Source: Fodinisporobacter ferrooxydans (lineage in GTDB: Bacteria > Bacillota > Bacilli > Tumebacillales > MYW30-H2). Taken from it: 64,000 bases of DNA. The translations under genes were made by a program, and so were the position numbers. The notes beneath the pieces were generated by a model. It saw only the letters and a list, made by a program, of their open reading frames with translations, searched no databases and was not told the DNA's origin. How positions within the stretch are numbered: the first letter of the stretch is position 1; the number at the start of each line of letters is the position of its first letter. Shown in pieces: positions 24,986 to 32,386 of the stretch. Location: assembly GCF_022818495.1 (NCBI RefSeq), contig NZ_CP089291.1:62001-126000 (forward strand), written 5' to 3'.

Positions 24986-26545
24986 TTAAGCATATAGTTC
25001 ATTGGGGTTTACTTTTGGTTTTGCTAAGCTGATTGCCGTTTCTAATGCATCACATATATCGTCATGCGCCGCATTGGCAGAATATGTAACAAGTTGCTCA
25101 TATGTTTTCTTAAATTTCTGATGTATTTTTCTGTTTGGCAATCTGGTCTGATCAATATATGCAGGCTCGCCGTCTAAAGCTTCACGTAAATACACTTGAC
25201 CATTCTCAAAGTAGGGTGACATGTTCATGATCCGTGTGTACTTGTCTCCACGATGGTCAAATCCTTTAACCGGTATGAGCGCGTCTTTTACCACCTGTTG
25301 CTTTAAAGCCCGCTGATATGCCACCGTTTCAATTCCCACACGCTCCGGTAGCCATTCCTGATATTTTGATATCACCATTTTCGGTTGCTCGGTGAACTCT
25401 AAATGACCATGCCACACATCAAGCAGAAGGATCTTATATGTTGGTGTTACTCCGATTGTAAAGTCTACAAAGTCATCAGCTGACTCTTTGGTACTAATCG
25501 CCGGATCCACACCCTGCCAGATCGTCATTGGTTCACCCATAAAGTACCAACGCTCTTCTTCAGCATTGAATGATATTTGATTCTTGGAATACCATTTAAT
25601 CCAGTAAGCCTTAAAAGCACCGCCTTCAAGATCTTGTGGGCGTTGCTGATACAATGGATTCCATTCATAACTTCCGATCGATGCGCGAATAGAATAATAA
25701 CGCTTTAAAGGGAACTTTTCCGGCCACAGAGGATCTCCTTCACTTCGTCCAAGGATATCATCATCACCTTCGGCCAATGCTGGAAAACTTACGATCTCCC
25801 AATCTTCAGCGTATTCATCTCCAGATTCCATCGATGCAATTAAACGACCGGTTAGATCCTCTGGATGCCACCTGGTTTGAATCACGATAATGGCTCCATC
25901 TGATTCTAAACGGGTATAGGCCGTAGAAGTGAACCATTCCCATACTGCCTCACGCATCACAGGAGAATTTGCTTCTTTGCGATCCTTATGTGGATCATCG
26001 ATGATTAGAATATTGGCTCCTTTACCAGTCATGGAACCACCCACACCAGCACAACCATAACCACCAGTAAGCTTTTCGCCAGTTTTCGAGTTTTCTAATC
26101 CCCACTCTTCAACTGCTTTTGAATCACTCGCTAGTCTTAGATTAAATATCTTAGTCCCTTGCTCATCAATTTGCTGCCTTGTTTGCCGGCTAAATTTTTT
26201 AACCAAGCTGAAGCTATAGGATGCCGTCATTACACGATGATCAGGATGCCTACCTAAGTACCAGGCAGGAAAATGAGCTGTTGCCGATTGGCTTTTAAAA
26301 TGTCGAGGAGGCATCGATACAAGCAATCGTTTGATTTCGCCGCGTTCCACCTGCATGAGTTTCTGATCCAAAATCAGTTGGTGTTTTGCATCCCAAGCCC
26401 ACGAATATCTAGGTGAAACATAATGTTTATATCCGGTTAAATTAGCCCTTGCTGCCCCTATTTTCCAAACTTCGTCCGAAAATTGTAGCGACAAGTTCTG
26501 GATTTGATTCGATGATGGATTGAGTAATGTTGTATTGTTGTTCAT
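24986..26545 (-). CDS. terL: Terminase large subunit
   Basis: 519 residues. ATPase domain with a deviant Walker A region (SMPPRHFKSQSATAHFPAWY), Walker B LIIDDPHKDRKEA and the coupling motif VIQTRWHPEDLTGRL. The C-terminal RNase H-like nuclease has WQGVDPAISTKES and a late Asp (AAHDDICDALETAI). It packages phage DNA together with the small subunit and portal. The N-terminus overlaps the small subunit gene by 104 nt in another frame. Confidence 0.9.
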   Translation of the reverse strand: MNNNTTLLNPSSNQIQNLSLQFSDEVWKIGAARANLTGYKHYVSPRYSWAWDAKHQLILDQKLMQVERGEIKRLLVSMPPRHFKSQSATAHFPAWYLGRHPDHRVMTASYSFSLVKKFSRQTRQQIDEQGTKIFNLRLASDSKAVEEWGLENSKTGEKLTGGYGCAGVGGSMTGKGANILIIDDPHKDRKEANSPVMREAVWEWFTSTAYTRLESDGAIIVIQTRWHPEDLTGRLIASMESGDEYAEDWEIVSFPALAEGDDDILGRSEGDPLWPEKFPLKRYYSIRASIGSYEWNPLYQQRPQDLEGGAFKAYWIKWYSKNQISFNAEEERWYFMGEPMTIWQGVDPAISTKESADDFVDFTIGVTPTYKILLLDVWHGHLEFTEQPKMVISKYQEWLPERVGIETVAYQRALKQQVVKDALIPVKGFDHRGDKYTRIMNMSPYFENGQVYLREALDGEPAYIDQTRLPNRKIHQKFKKTYEQLVTYSANAAHDDICDALETAISLAKPKVNPNELYA

Positions 26546-27371
26546 TACTTAAATTCTCACCACCGCTTAGTCCTTTTTGTTCAAGTTCTATACGCAAGCG
26601 TTCCTTGGCAATTTCGATTTTTTCTAATTCGTTAAGATAACTCAATTTGTCACGTATTGCTTTATTTTTACGCTCGGTTGTCCTAGTTAAAGCCTCTTCA
26701 TGTTTTAACAAATCATCGATTACACGGAATTCATTTTCGGTAATCTCTGTAACCACAAGTTCATCTTTTTTAAAAGGAACTGAAGTGGTCGAACCTGAAT
26801 ATTCATCATACACGGTACCAATGTCTTTAATGGACATTCGCTCTTTCAATACCTTACGCTGCTTTTCAGTAAGTCCCTCTTGCAGCTGTCGGATCCTCAA
26901 CATAATCTGTTGTTCTCTGAACGAATACAGTATGATGATATCATCGAGTTGTTTTAGAGGATCGACATTCACCCTCTCAATCGCTTCAGCTTGTTCCGGA
27001 GTTAATGCGTCCATCCATAAAGATTGATACTCACCTGTTTTAACAGCATTCGTGTTATGAACAGGAGCAGCTCCACCCCGATTTCCAACAGCATTTTTAT
27101 TTCCGATAGGAGCTCCACCACCGATATTGCCAACGGCGTTCTTATTTCCGATAGGAGCACCCTTTTTCTTCTCATTAGTAACGTTACCTTTGGATTCAAT
27201 AGTAACGTTACCATTCAAACGATCATCCCATTTGTCTTGGTTTTTCCACTTGCGAATTTGAATATCAGACAGTCCTAGCTCAGCAGCTATATCCTTTAAC
27301 AGCTTTTTGCCGCCGGATGCTTGCCATATATCAAATGCTTTACCACGATCAGGACTTCTTGCGCGGGCCAT
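26442..27371 (-). CDS. terS: Terminase small subunit with tandem NKNAVGN repeats
   Basis: 309 residues from ATG 27371. N-terminal helix-turn-helix (LLKDIAAELGLSDIQIRKWK) typical of phage terminase small subunits, then tandem GAPIGNKNAVGN copies (about residues 70-105), a known linker of this family, and a long helical C-terminal half. Recognises the packaging site. The last 35 codons overlap terL. Confidence 0.85.
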   Translation of the reverse strand: MARARSPDRGKAFDIWQASGGKKLLKDIAAELGLSDIQIRKWKNQDKWDDRLNGNVTIESKGNVTNEKKKGAPIGNKNAVGNIGGGAPIGNKNAVGNRGGAAPVHNTNAVKTGEYQSLWMDALTPEQAEAIERVNVDPLKQLDDIIILYSFREQQIMLRIRQLQEGLTEKQRKVLKERMSIKDIGTVYDEYSGSTTSVPFKKDELVVTEITENEFRVIDDLLKHEEALTRTTERKNKAIRDKLSYLNELEKIEIAKERLRIELEQKGLSGGENLSNEQQYNITQSIIESNPELVATIFGRSLENRGSKG

Positions 27372-27403
27372 TACATGATCACCCACCTCCGAAATAAAAG
27401 AAC

Positions 27404-27427
27404 AGCCAATGGAGGCTGTTTTAAATT
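27404..27427 (-). terminator. Terminator upstream of terS
   Basis: ACAGCC-tccatt-GGCTGT then TCTTTTATTT on the minus strand, between the 90-residue gene and terS. Confidence 0.7.
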
Positions 27428-27429
27428 AA

Positions 27430-27702
27430 TCAATGCTTTTGCTCAACTTTCTCATATGTAGCTTCAAATATATCTGGCTTGCATGGATATTTCTCACCTT
27501 TTACGCCGGTTATTATGTAATCACCTGGTGAAACTTCCATGTCACCTTCTAACGTACTGATATAATACTTTCCGTTCGGTTCAACCCATTTCTTTAATCC
27601 ATCAAACACAATATCTCCACCCGGATTTACACCATCTATGTGTTTGCCAGGAAACCATTGTTCAGCTTCAACAACGACAGGTTTTTTACGATACTTTGCC
27701 AT
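27430..27702 (-). CDS. Conserved small phage protein (MAKYRKKPVVVEAEQW family)
   Basis: 90 residues from ATG 27702 with AGAGGGTAATTG upstream. The start AKYRKKPVVVEAEQW and the later GDYIITGVKGEKYPCKPDIF are widespread among Firmicutes phages in early and mid regions. A small beta fold of unknown function. Confidence 0.75.
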   Translation of the reverse strand: MAKYRKKPVVVEAEQWFPGKHIDGVNPGGDIVFDGLKKWVEPNGKYYISTLEGDMEVSPGDYIITGVKGEKYPCKPDIFEATYEKVEQKH

Positions 27703-27726
27703 TTCAATTACCCTCTTCCGAAAATT

Positions 27727-27750
27727 GAAAAAGCCACTCATTTGAGTGAC
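27727..27750 (-). terminator. Terminator-like hairpin
   Basis: CACTC-aaat-GAGTG followed by GCTTTTTC on the minus strand, directly after the 100-residue gene. Confidence 0.65.
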
Positions 27751-27756
27751 TTTGAA

Positions 27757-28059
27757 CTATGACCCATTCTTTTGTGTAGCGAGTTTAAACAGTTGCTTGT
27801 TATTTGTATCTAACGAGAGATTGACTAAGTGATCTTTTATCAAATCGTCAGCTACCTTCGAATTAACCACGCTTGCAAACTCAATATCACTCTCACATAC
27901 CCACCAACTATCTTTTCGTTGCGGAACCCGAACGCAATAGTTTTGGAAATGGTCAATGTGTCGATCGACGACCTGCACTATTCCAGCAGAATTTATAGGC
28001 AATCCTAAATTTAATGTATCAGCTATAATTACCACTTCATTCCCGGGCTTAAATTTCAT
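27757..28059 (-). CDS. Small SH3-like phage protein
   Basis: 100 residues. The N-terminal part (FKPGNEVVIIADTLNLGLPI ... SWWVCESDIEF) looks like a small SH3-like barrel. C-terminal helical tail. Unknown function; ribosome-binding site AGAGGGATTATCC upstream. Confidence 0.55.
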   Translation of the reverse strand: MKFKPGNEVVIIADTLNLGLPINSAGIVQVVDRHIDHFQNYCVRVPQRKDSWWVCESDIEFASVVNSKVADDLIKDHLVNLSLDTNNKQLFKLATQKNGS

Positions 28060-28138
28060 GGATAATCCCTCTTCCCATTCGCAACTAAAGGAATTTCAGT
28101 ATTAATTACCAAATATTCGCTAGTGTTTAAGTTTGTTT

Positions 28139-28405
28139 TCAGTGATGTCCGATCCAACCGCCAATACGATGGCAAAGCACGTCACGCCCTCTAATTTCCT
28201 TCATGAAGCGACATTTATAACATATTTTAGTGTCAATCGATCTGCCTGTTTCTGGGCATTTACCTGATATACGTTCTCTCTGCTGCTTATAAAAATTTCT
28301 CCAGTAGGCATCATCACGTTTGATAGCTTCCCGTTCCTTCTGTGTTAAATGAAACGTCCCTTTCCCAACGCAATCACTCCCTGGAAAAAAATAATAAGCA
28401 CCCAA
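28139..28405 (-). CDS. Small Cys-rich protein
   Basis: 88 residues from a TTG at 28405; no better start is in frame. It has a zinc-finger-like Cys set (KCPETGRS ... ICYKCRFM ... VLCHRIGGW). The start region overlaps a hairpin with a T-run (28385-28408: GCATCC-tttt-GGGTGC), so translation could also begin later at a weak codon. Function unknown. Confidence 0.45.
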   Translation of the reverse strand: MGAYYFFPGSDCVGKGTFHLTQKEREAIKRDDAYWRNFYKQQRERISGKCPETGRSIDTKICYKCRFMKEIRGRDVLCHRIGGWIGHH

Positions 28406-28532
28406 AAGGATGCATTTGACTTACCCATATCTAATATTTTGGTGAACTCGGCTAATTGCCAAATCCTTAGTTGCAGTGAGAGTTTGCAGGCTGTTTTAAA
28501 AATGAGTTACACATTCACGCAAAATGGTGAAT

Positions 28533-29075
28533 TTATATTTTAAATCGCTTCAACGCTTGGTCCATCGTGTCCTGATTAATGCCGATGTAACGTAAAGTAA
28601 TGCTCGGCGATGAGTGATTAAAAATCTCCTGCAGCAATGCCACATCTTTTGTCTGCTGATAAAAATGGTACCCAAACGTCTTTCGTAACGTGTGAGTACC
28701 AATTTCCTCTAAACCGAATATATTTGCAATCTCATTCAACATCTTATATGCTCGACTGCGGCCAATCGGTTTGTTCTTACCTTGTCTGCTTCGTATGAGA
28801 TATTGATGATCATCTTTACCTTCGATGAATGATTTAAGTTCTCGTTTTAATATCGGGCTAATTTGAATACGTTTTTGTTTACCTGTTTTGGTTTCACGTA
28901 AGCTGATATGAGATCCCTTCATGTCGCCAACTTTAAGTTTGAGAATGTCCGATATCCGCAGGCCTGTATAAATACCAACAAGAAACATAATGTAATTGCG
29001 CTCATTCGTTTTCTTAAGATAACGTTTGATCTCATCCAAAGTATCCGTATCGCGAATCGGCTGCACGAAGTTCAC
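28533..29075 (-). CDS. Small tyrosine recombinase
   Basis: 180 residues, only the catalytic domain of a tyrosine recombinase: Arg in GLRISDILKLK, the Lys in TKTGKQKRIQIS, HTLRKTFGYHF, His in EIFNHSSPSIT and catalytic Tyr in LRYIGINQ. Such short integrase-like proteins occur near terminase genes in Bacillus phages and are thought to help in resolution or late gene control rather than lysogenic integration. The serine recombinase at 53307 is the likely integrase. Confidence 0.85.
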   Translation of the reverse strand: MNFVQPIRDTDTLDEIKRYLKKTNERNYIMFLVGIYTGLRISDILKLKVGDMKGSHISLRETKTGKQKRIQISPILKRELKSFIEGKDDHQYLIRSRQGKNKPIGRSRAYKMLNEIANIFGLEEIGTHTLRKTFGYHFYQQTKDVALLQEIFNHSSPSITLRYIGINQDTMDQALKRFKI

Positions 29076-29140
29076 TCATATCACCTCGCTTCCAAATAAA
29101 AAAATCGCCGCATATAGTGACTTTACTACTATTTATAAAA

Positions 29141-29190
29141 CAAAAAGAAGTGGATCACCCTTGAATCGGAAGCTAAGTGATCTACTTCTT
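29141..29190 (-). terminator. Terminator of the tRNA-like RNA
   Basis: On the minus strand AAGAAGTAGATCAC pairs with GTGATCCACTTCTT around a 19-nt loop, followed by TTTTG. Begins about 28 nt after the tRNA-like 3' end. Confidence 0.85.
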
Positions 29191-29217
29191 TCTAACAATT
29201 GAATCATTACGTTTTAA

Positions 29218-29468
29218 GATGCCGGTGAGGATTTGCACCTTACATAAGGGCTTTTTCGCTTGGATCTCGGTTCCTCGGGATTTCCGCCCGTTCCCTTACC
29301 GCGCCCGTTGCCATTATATTTTGGGCGTGGACAGCAGTGCGCACTCACTGGTTCCTAGGTTCTTTCATCCTCTCAAAAGGAATCCTAGTGGCTGTTAATT
29401 CAGCTCGTACTGAATGGCCCAGTCTTCATCCTCTCACACCTAGCGTCTACCTTTTCCGCCACAGCATC
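29218..29468 (-). ncRNA. 251-nt structured RNA with tRNA-Leu-like ends
   Basis: Read on the minus strand, GATGCTG (29468-29462) pairs with CGGCATC (29224-29218) as a 7-bp acceptor stem. Then follow U8 G9 and a 3-bp D-stem GCG/CGC with the G18G19 loop as in class II tRNA-Leu. An anticodon-like stem TAGGT/ACCTA encloses about 77 nt instead of a 7-nt loop. The next 110 nt contain strong stems (CCACGCCC/GGGCGCGG, TAAGGG/CCCTTA, ATTCAG/CTGAAT). A T-arm-like element with loop UGCAAAU precedes the acceptor. An extended -10 promoter sits right in front and a terminator behind. It is not a usable tRNA; class unknown to me. Confidence 0.7.
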
Positions 29469-29475
29469 CAATGCT

Positions 29476-29484
29476 ATTATATCA
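29476..29484 (-). promoter_or_regulatory. Extended -10 promoter of the tRNA-like RNA
   Basis: TGATATAAT on the minus strand (TG-N-TATAAT), 7 nt before the first base of the acceptor-like stem; no good -35, as usual for extended -10 promoters. Confidence 0.75.
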
Positions 29485-29517
29485 CAAAAAGCATCTCTCC
29501 CCACCATAGAGATGCTT
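29484..29517 (-). terminator. Terminator upstream of the tRNA-like RNA
   Basis: 10-bp perfect stem AAGCATCTCT/AGAGATGCTT followed by TTTG on the minus strand; isolates the tRNA-like RNA promoter from upstream transcripts. Confidence 0.85.
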
Positions 29518-29518
29518 C

Positions 29519-29667
29519 GCTTCCTACCAAAGCTCAGGAAGCACCCGTTCACCGGCCCCAAACACCGCTGGTGAACTTGGCATTCACTTTTTACTGCCCA
29601 GCCTGCTTTTGCGTTGTAACACGCAATGGCTATGATATGCGCAAGTAAGCATGAATATGTCGGCAGT
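29519..29667 (-). ncRNA. Second structured noncoding segment (hairpin series)
   Basis: No gene here. On the minus strand there are ACTGCC/GGCAGT (29667-29593) enclosing an inner GCGT/ACGC stem, then GTTCACC/GGTGAAC (29576-29547) and GCTTCCT/AGGAAGC (29542-29519), ending in the 29484-29517 terminator. Probably a leader or small RNA transcribed after the late regulator gene. Its 5' end is not clear. Confidence 0.45.
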
Positions 29668-29671
29668 ACAA

Positions 29672-29697
29672 TAAATCAGGCGCCCGTATGGACGCCA
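29672..29697 (-). terminator. Terminator after the ArpU-like gene region
   Basis: GGCGTCC-atac-GGGCGCC followed by TGATTTATT on the minus strand, 120 nt after the ArpU-like stop. Confidence 0.6.
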
Positions 29698-29819
29698 TCA
29701 GAAAGGGGTTAGGATCATCGGTGAAATCTTCGACACTATCATCATACCACGCCCTATATTGTTTTTTACCCACACGTTTCTGCCATATTTACCATCACTT
29801 TTCTTTCACTTCCCTGCCA

Positions 29820-30275
29820 TTATTTTTGCTCATGCATGACCTCAATCCTTAAACTAAACGCTAATTTGTAAATTGCCCTTGCCTTCACACGATAATATTT
29901 TCGTTCACTTAAAGATAATTCTGTAGCCACGCAATAATCTGGAATTTCGTCTTGTTCGAGATATTTCTTTGTGATAATCTTTCTTTCCAATGGTCCAAGA
30001 CGACCTACGGCGCGTTCCACCTGCTCCACGACCTGACGACGATGTTCATACTCATCAACGTTATAGACTGCAGCTTCCTCCACTGCGCTACGGTTGTTGT
30101 TTTGCCCGTGGATAAAGTCTGCATCCGTCCGGGGAAAGGAATGGCTAACAGGCGGCATACGCGGAACAAACCCTACCTCTTTGTAGAATCTCGCGGTCTC
30201 TAATGCACGTTCTACAGCATCTCTCGTAGCTTGTCGATCGATCTCCGGCAACTCAAAACTTAATTGTTGAACCAT
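29820..30275 (-). CDS. ArpU-family late transcription regulator
   Basis: 151 residues. Starts MVQQLSFELPEIDRQATRDA, the signature of ArpU-family proteins, and ends with a sigma region 4-like HTH (LGPLERKIITKKYLEQDEIP, then CVATELSLSERKYYRVKARA). It controls packaging and lysis genes in Firmicutes phages and lies, as expected, just before the late region. Good ribosome-binding site (GGGAGGGATTGCA). Confidence 0.85.
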   Translation of the reverse strand: MVQQLSFELPEIDRQATRDAVERALETARFYKEVGFVPRMPPVSHSFPRTDADFIHGQNNNRSAVEEAAVYNVDEYEHRRQVVEQVERAVGRLGPLERKIITKKYLEQDEIPDYCVATELSLSERKYYRVKARAIYKLAFSLRIEVMHEQK

Positions 30276-30297
30276 TGCAATCCCTCCCTTTTGTCCT

Positions 30298-30450
30298 TTA
30301 TGACTTGTTACTCGCGCTAAATCCCTCGTATTTCACGCACCTCGGAAACATACACGCCCAGACCGTACCGCTCTTTGCTGATCCCCAACAACAACCCTTA
30401 CAATGCACCGGCACTTTAACTTCAACCTTGATCTCCCGTTGAATCTTCAC
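30298..30450 (-). CDS. Cys-rich micro-protein
   Basis: 50 residues from GTG 30450 after GGGGTGATGCA: MKIQREIKVEVKVPVHCKGC followed by CWGSAKSGTVWACMFPRC. Four Cys may bind zinc. Common type of tiny gene upstream of ArpU-like regulators. Function unknown. Confidence 0.5.
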   Translation of the reverse strand: MKIQREIKVEVKVPVHCKGCCWGSAKSGTVWACMFPRCVKYEGFSASNKS

Positions 30451-30469
30451 TGCATCACCCCGCTTAAAT

Positions 30470-30511
30470 AAAAAGGACGCCAGCAGCCGTTTGGCTTTCT
30501 AGCGTCCTCCG
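30470..30511 (-). terminator. Terminator between early operon and ArpU block
   Basis: GGACGC ... GCGTCC stem with a long loop, then TTTTTATTT on the minus strand. Confidence 0.75.
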
Positions 30512-30520
30512 GTTTTCCGG

Positions 30521-30691
30521 TCAGACTACCTTATGCTTTTCCGATCTCTCCACCTGTATCAGTCGGCCATCTTGGTATGTTAGGATCAGACTTCCATATC
30601 GCGGTGGAACAATCTCCTTTTCAAGTGCGGTACCAGGATTGATGACCACCGATTTATCGCTCATGATGACTTGGTTTGCTTTTATAACCAT
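30521..30691 (-). CDS. DUF2292-like small protein
   Basis: 56 residues from ATG 30691 (GAGGTGAATCGC upstream). The C-terminal PRYGSLILTYQDGRLIQVER is the DUF2292/YezD signature. Function unknown, often encoded near assimilation genes in hosts and in phage early operons. Confidence 0.7.
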   Translation of the reverse strand: MVIKANQVIMSDKSVVINPGTALEKEIVPPRYGSLILTYQDGRLIQVERSEKHKVV

Positions 30692-30701
30692 GCGATTCAC
30701 C

Positions 30702-30968
30702 TCACAATTCAGTTTCTATCCATCGAACGCATACAGATGCTACGTGTATCAGTTCATCACGTAATTCTTTCATACTCATCAAGATTGGAGCTGATGAATT
30801 GTGATTGTTTCTACATGACTGGTTAAGCTCATATACCGCTCGAGCGACTTCTCCAAACTCTTCCGCTAATACCGCTAATCCGTGATCAATACCATACCAG
30901 TCGGGATGCAACTCGTTTTGTCGATCACGTTCTTTGTTGATACGATCGAATATTTCCTGTCGTGTCAA
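30702..30968 (-). CDS. MazG-like NTP pyrophosphohydrolase domain protein
   Basis: 88 residues. EEFGEVARAVYELNQSC followed by LRDELIHVASVCVRWIE matches the EExxE and ExxD helices of the all-alpha NTP-PPase (MazG-like) fold. Phage versions may lower (p)ppGpp or hydrolyse unwanted nucleotides. Overlaps the upstream gene by 44 nt. Confidence 0.7.
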   Translation of the reverse strand: MTRQEIFDRINKERDRQNELHPDWYGIDHGLAVLAEEFGEVARAVYELNQSCRNNHNSSAPILMSMKELRDELIHVASVCVRWIETEL

Positions 30969-31128
30969 TCCTCTCTCCTTCTTTCTTCAATCGCGCTTCC
31001 AGATATGCAATCCAAGCGTCCTTCGTCTCGATCTCAAGCGCATCCACTACTAGTAATCTAGCTTCTTCTAATTCTCGTAACTTTTTGGCACCAAGGATGC
31101 CTACCGCTTTTTCTCTTGCTGTTAACAC
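30925..31128 (-). CDS. Small helical protein, unknown
   Basis: 67 residues, starting MLTAREKAVGILGAKKLREL, charged and helical. Overlaps neighbours on both sides (44 nt and 7 nt), consistent with a packed early operon. No motif recognised. Confidence 0.5.
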   Translation of the reverse strand: MLTAREKAVGILGAKKLRELEEARLLVVDALEIETKDAWIAYLEARLKKEGERIDTTGNIRSYQQRT

Positions 31129-31265
31129 TGCTTATCCTCGCGATCTATTTCACGTTTTTTATAACAATATGGGCATGGTGGAAAATATTCATAATTACAC
31201 AAGCAGCGGTATGCAGTTTCTATCTGTTTATTCGTATATTGTGGTTCCTTACCATTCATTGGCAT
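31122..31265 (-). CDS. Cys-rich micro-protein
   Basis: 47 residues from ATG 31265 with GAGGAGTGTGAG upstream: contains CLCNYEYFPPCPYCYKK, a probable zinc site. Overlaps the end of the 33-residue gene upstream by 17 nt. Confidence 0.5.
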   Translation of the reverse strand: MPMNGKEPQYTNKQIETAYRCLCNYEYFPPCPYCYKKREIDREDKQC

Positions 31266-31350
31266 TGATCTCACACTCCTCGCATAAATTGATTTGCCGC
31301 CGATCCTCGTCACCCTTGCGCATGCGGCCACACTTTAAACAGATGTACAT
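31249..31350 (-). CDS. Zn-ribbon micro-protein
   Basis: 33 residues, MYICLKCGRMRKGDEDRRQI then LCEECEINANEW: two Cys pairs spaced as in a minimal zinc ribbon. Overlaps genes on both sides. Too short to assign a role. Confidence 0.5.
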   Translation of the reverse strand: MYICLKCGRMRKGDEDRRQINLCEECEINANEW

Positions 31351-31550
31351 TTTGGAACTCCCAGCGCTTTGCGTGCTATTCCTATTGCGTCTGAACGCCA
31401 CTCTGCATTAGCAATATCCTTCAAGACTCCATTTAACCGTTCCACTTCTTCCAGCAGCTTCGGAATATCTTCTCTTGCGTGTGAGATGAAACGTGCATCC
31501 TCTATGTATAATCCAGACGCGACAGTGACGTTCCCGTCATCCCCGAATAC
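31335..31550 (-). pseudogene. 3' part of an early gene split by the Mu-like transposon
   Basis: Codes GDDGNVTVASGLYIEDARFI ... GVPKCTSV. Removing the transposon and one copy of CGAATAC joins it in frame to the 5' part at 35120-35228 (QGGLRVF-GDDGNV). The whole protein of about 110 residues is a paralogue of the adjacent 125-residue gene (35225-35602): both have ATPG(S/P)W near the start and FISHARED(I/V)P before a coiled-coil segment. Confidence 0.85.
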
Positions 31551-31635
31551 TGTGAATGAGCACTTTGTTTCCGCAGGAAACAAGTGCTCATTTGCACATT
31601 GGAACAGATTACCGCTATTTTAATGCCGCCTCAAT

Positions 31636-32241
31636 TTGCTAAACTTTTTGCAAATTATAAGGGCGGTGTTTCGAGTGATTATTACCCATCATTTTCCAGT
31701 TGATCTTCCCTGTTATTTTCAGCTCGGCAGGGCCAATAATTTCCCTGTGATTGAATCTTGCCCGATTTGTAAGTCCCAACAGAAGTTAAAACGCCATGGT
31801 TTTTATAACCGCTACGCGATCGAGACCGATGCAGAATATCGGATTCCCATTTGCCGTTACAAATGTCCGAATCCCAAATGTAACAAAACATTCGCTATTC
31901 TTCCGGATTTTCTGCTTCCCTACTTTCAGAACACGCTCTCTTCCATCTTGCAGACCTTACAACTATTCTGGGCTTATTGTGTACTGCTATTTAGCCGCCA
32001 GTTAGTTTGTTTTTACCGGAAACGGTTGATGGCCAAAAGCAAAATCATCGAGATGTTCTTTCGTCTTGAGGGGAACAAACAGATCTTCCCAGAAGATCCC
32101 ATAGAAAAAGCCATAATGCTTCTGAATATGATTGAAACTCTCCCCAGAGTCACCTTCATTCGAAAGTGGCACAATCATTACATTAGCAGCTTTATGGCAC
32201 ATTCATTTTATCACGGATCACCCGTGGCCAAAACAGAATAA
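31636..32241 (+). CDS. DUF6431-type transposon protein
   Basis: 201 residues. A zinc-ribbon-like N-terminal part (CPICKSQQKLKRHGFYNRYA ... CRYKCPNPKCNKTFAILPDF) similar to the leading domains of transposases that read target or end DNA, followed by a helical part. First gene of the transposon. DUF6431 proteins accompany this transposase/ATPase pair in Firmicutes. Start may be the GTG or ATT nearer 31675. Role probably in end or target binding. Confidence 0.7.
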   Translation: MLNFLQIIRAVFRVIITHHFPVDLPCYFQLGRANNFPVIESCPICKSQQKLKRHGFYNRYAIETDAEYRIPICRYKCPNPKCNKTFAILPDFLLPYFQNTLSSILQTLQLFWAYCVLLFSRQLVCFYRKRLMAKSKIIEMFFRLEGNKQIFPEDPIEKAIMLLNMIETLPRVTFIRKWHNHYISSFMAHSFYHGSPVAKTE

Positions 32242-32386
32242 TGTTTCCACATACCTTTTTCCTCGTCAGGGACCGTGTACGGGTTTTATAATGCATCGTA
32301 ATGGTTAGCCGGCTAGCCTTCGAAAAGGAAGAACGAGAAAGCGCGCCAGTTCTTTCCAATTTAGACAATGGGAGGCTACTTAACCA

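Noticed and set aside
28533-29075. Small tyrosine recombinase as the prophage integrase
   Set aside because: It lacks the arm-binding and core-binding domains, lies far from the host junction, and a full serine recombinase sits at the junction.
29218-29468. Functional tRNA-Leu or tmRNA
   Set aside because: No normal anticodon loop, T-arm has a mismatch and an extra base, and the tmRNA start pattern and tag frame are absent.
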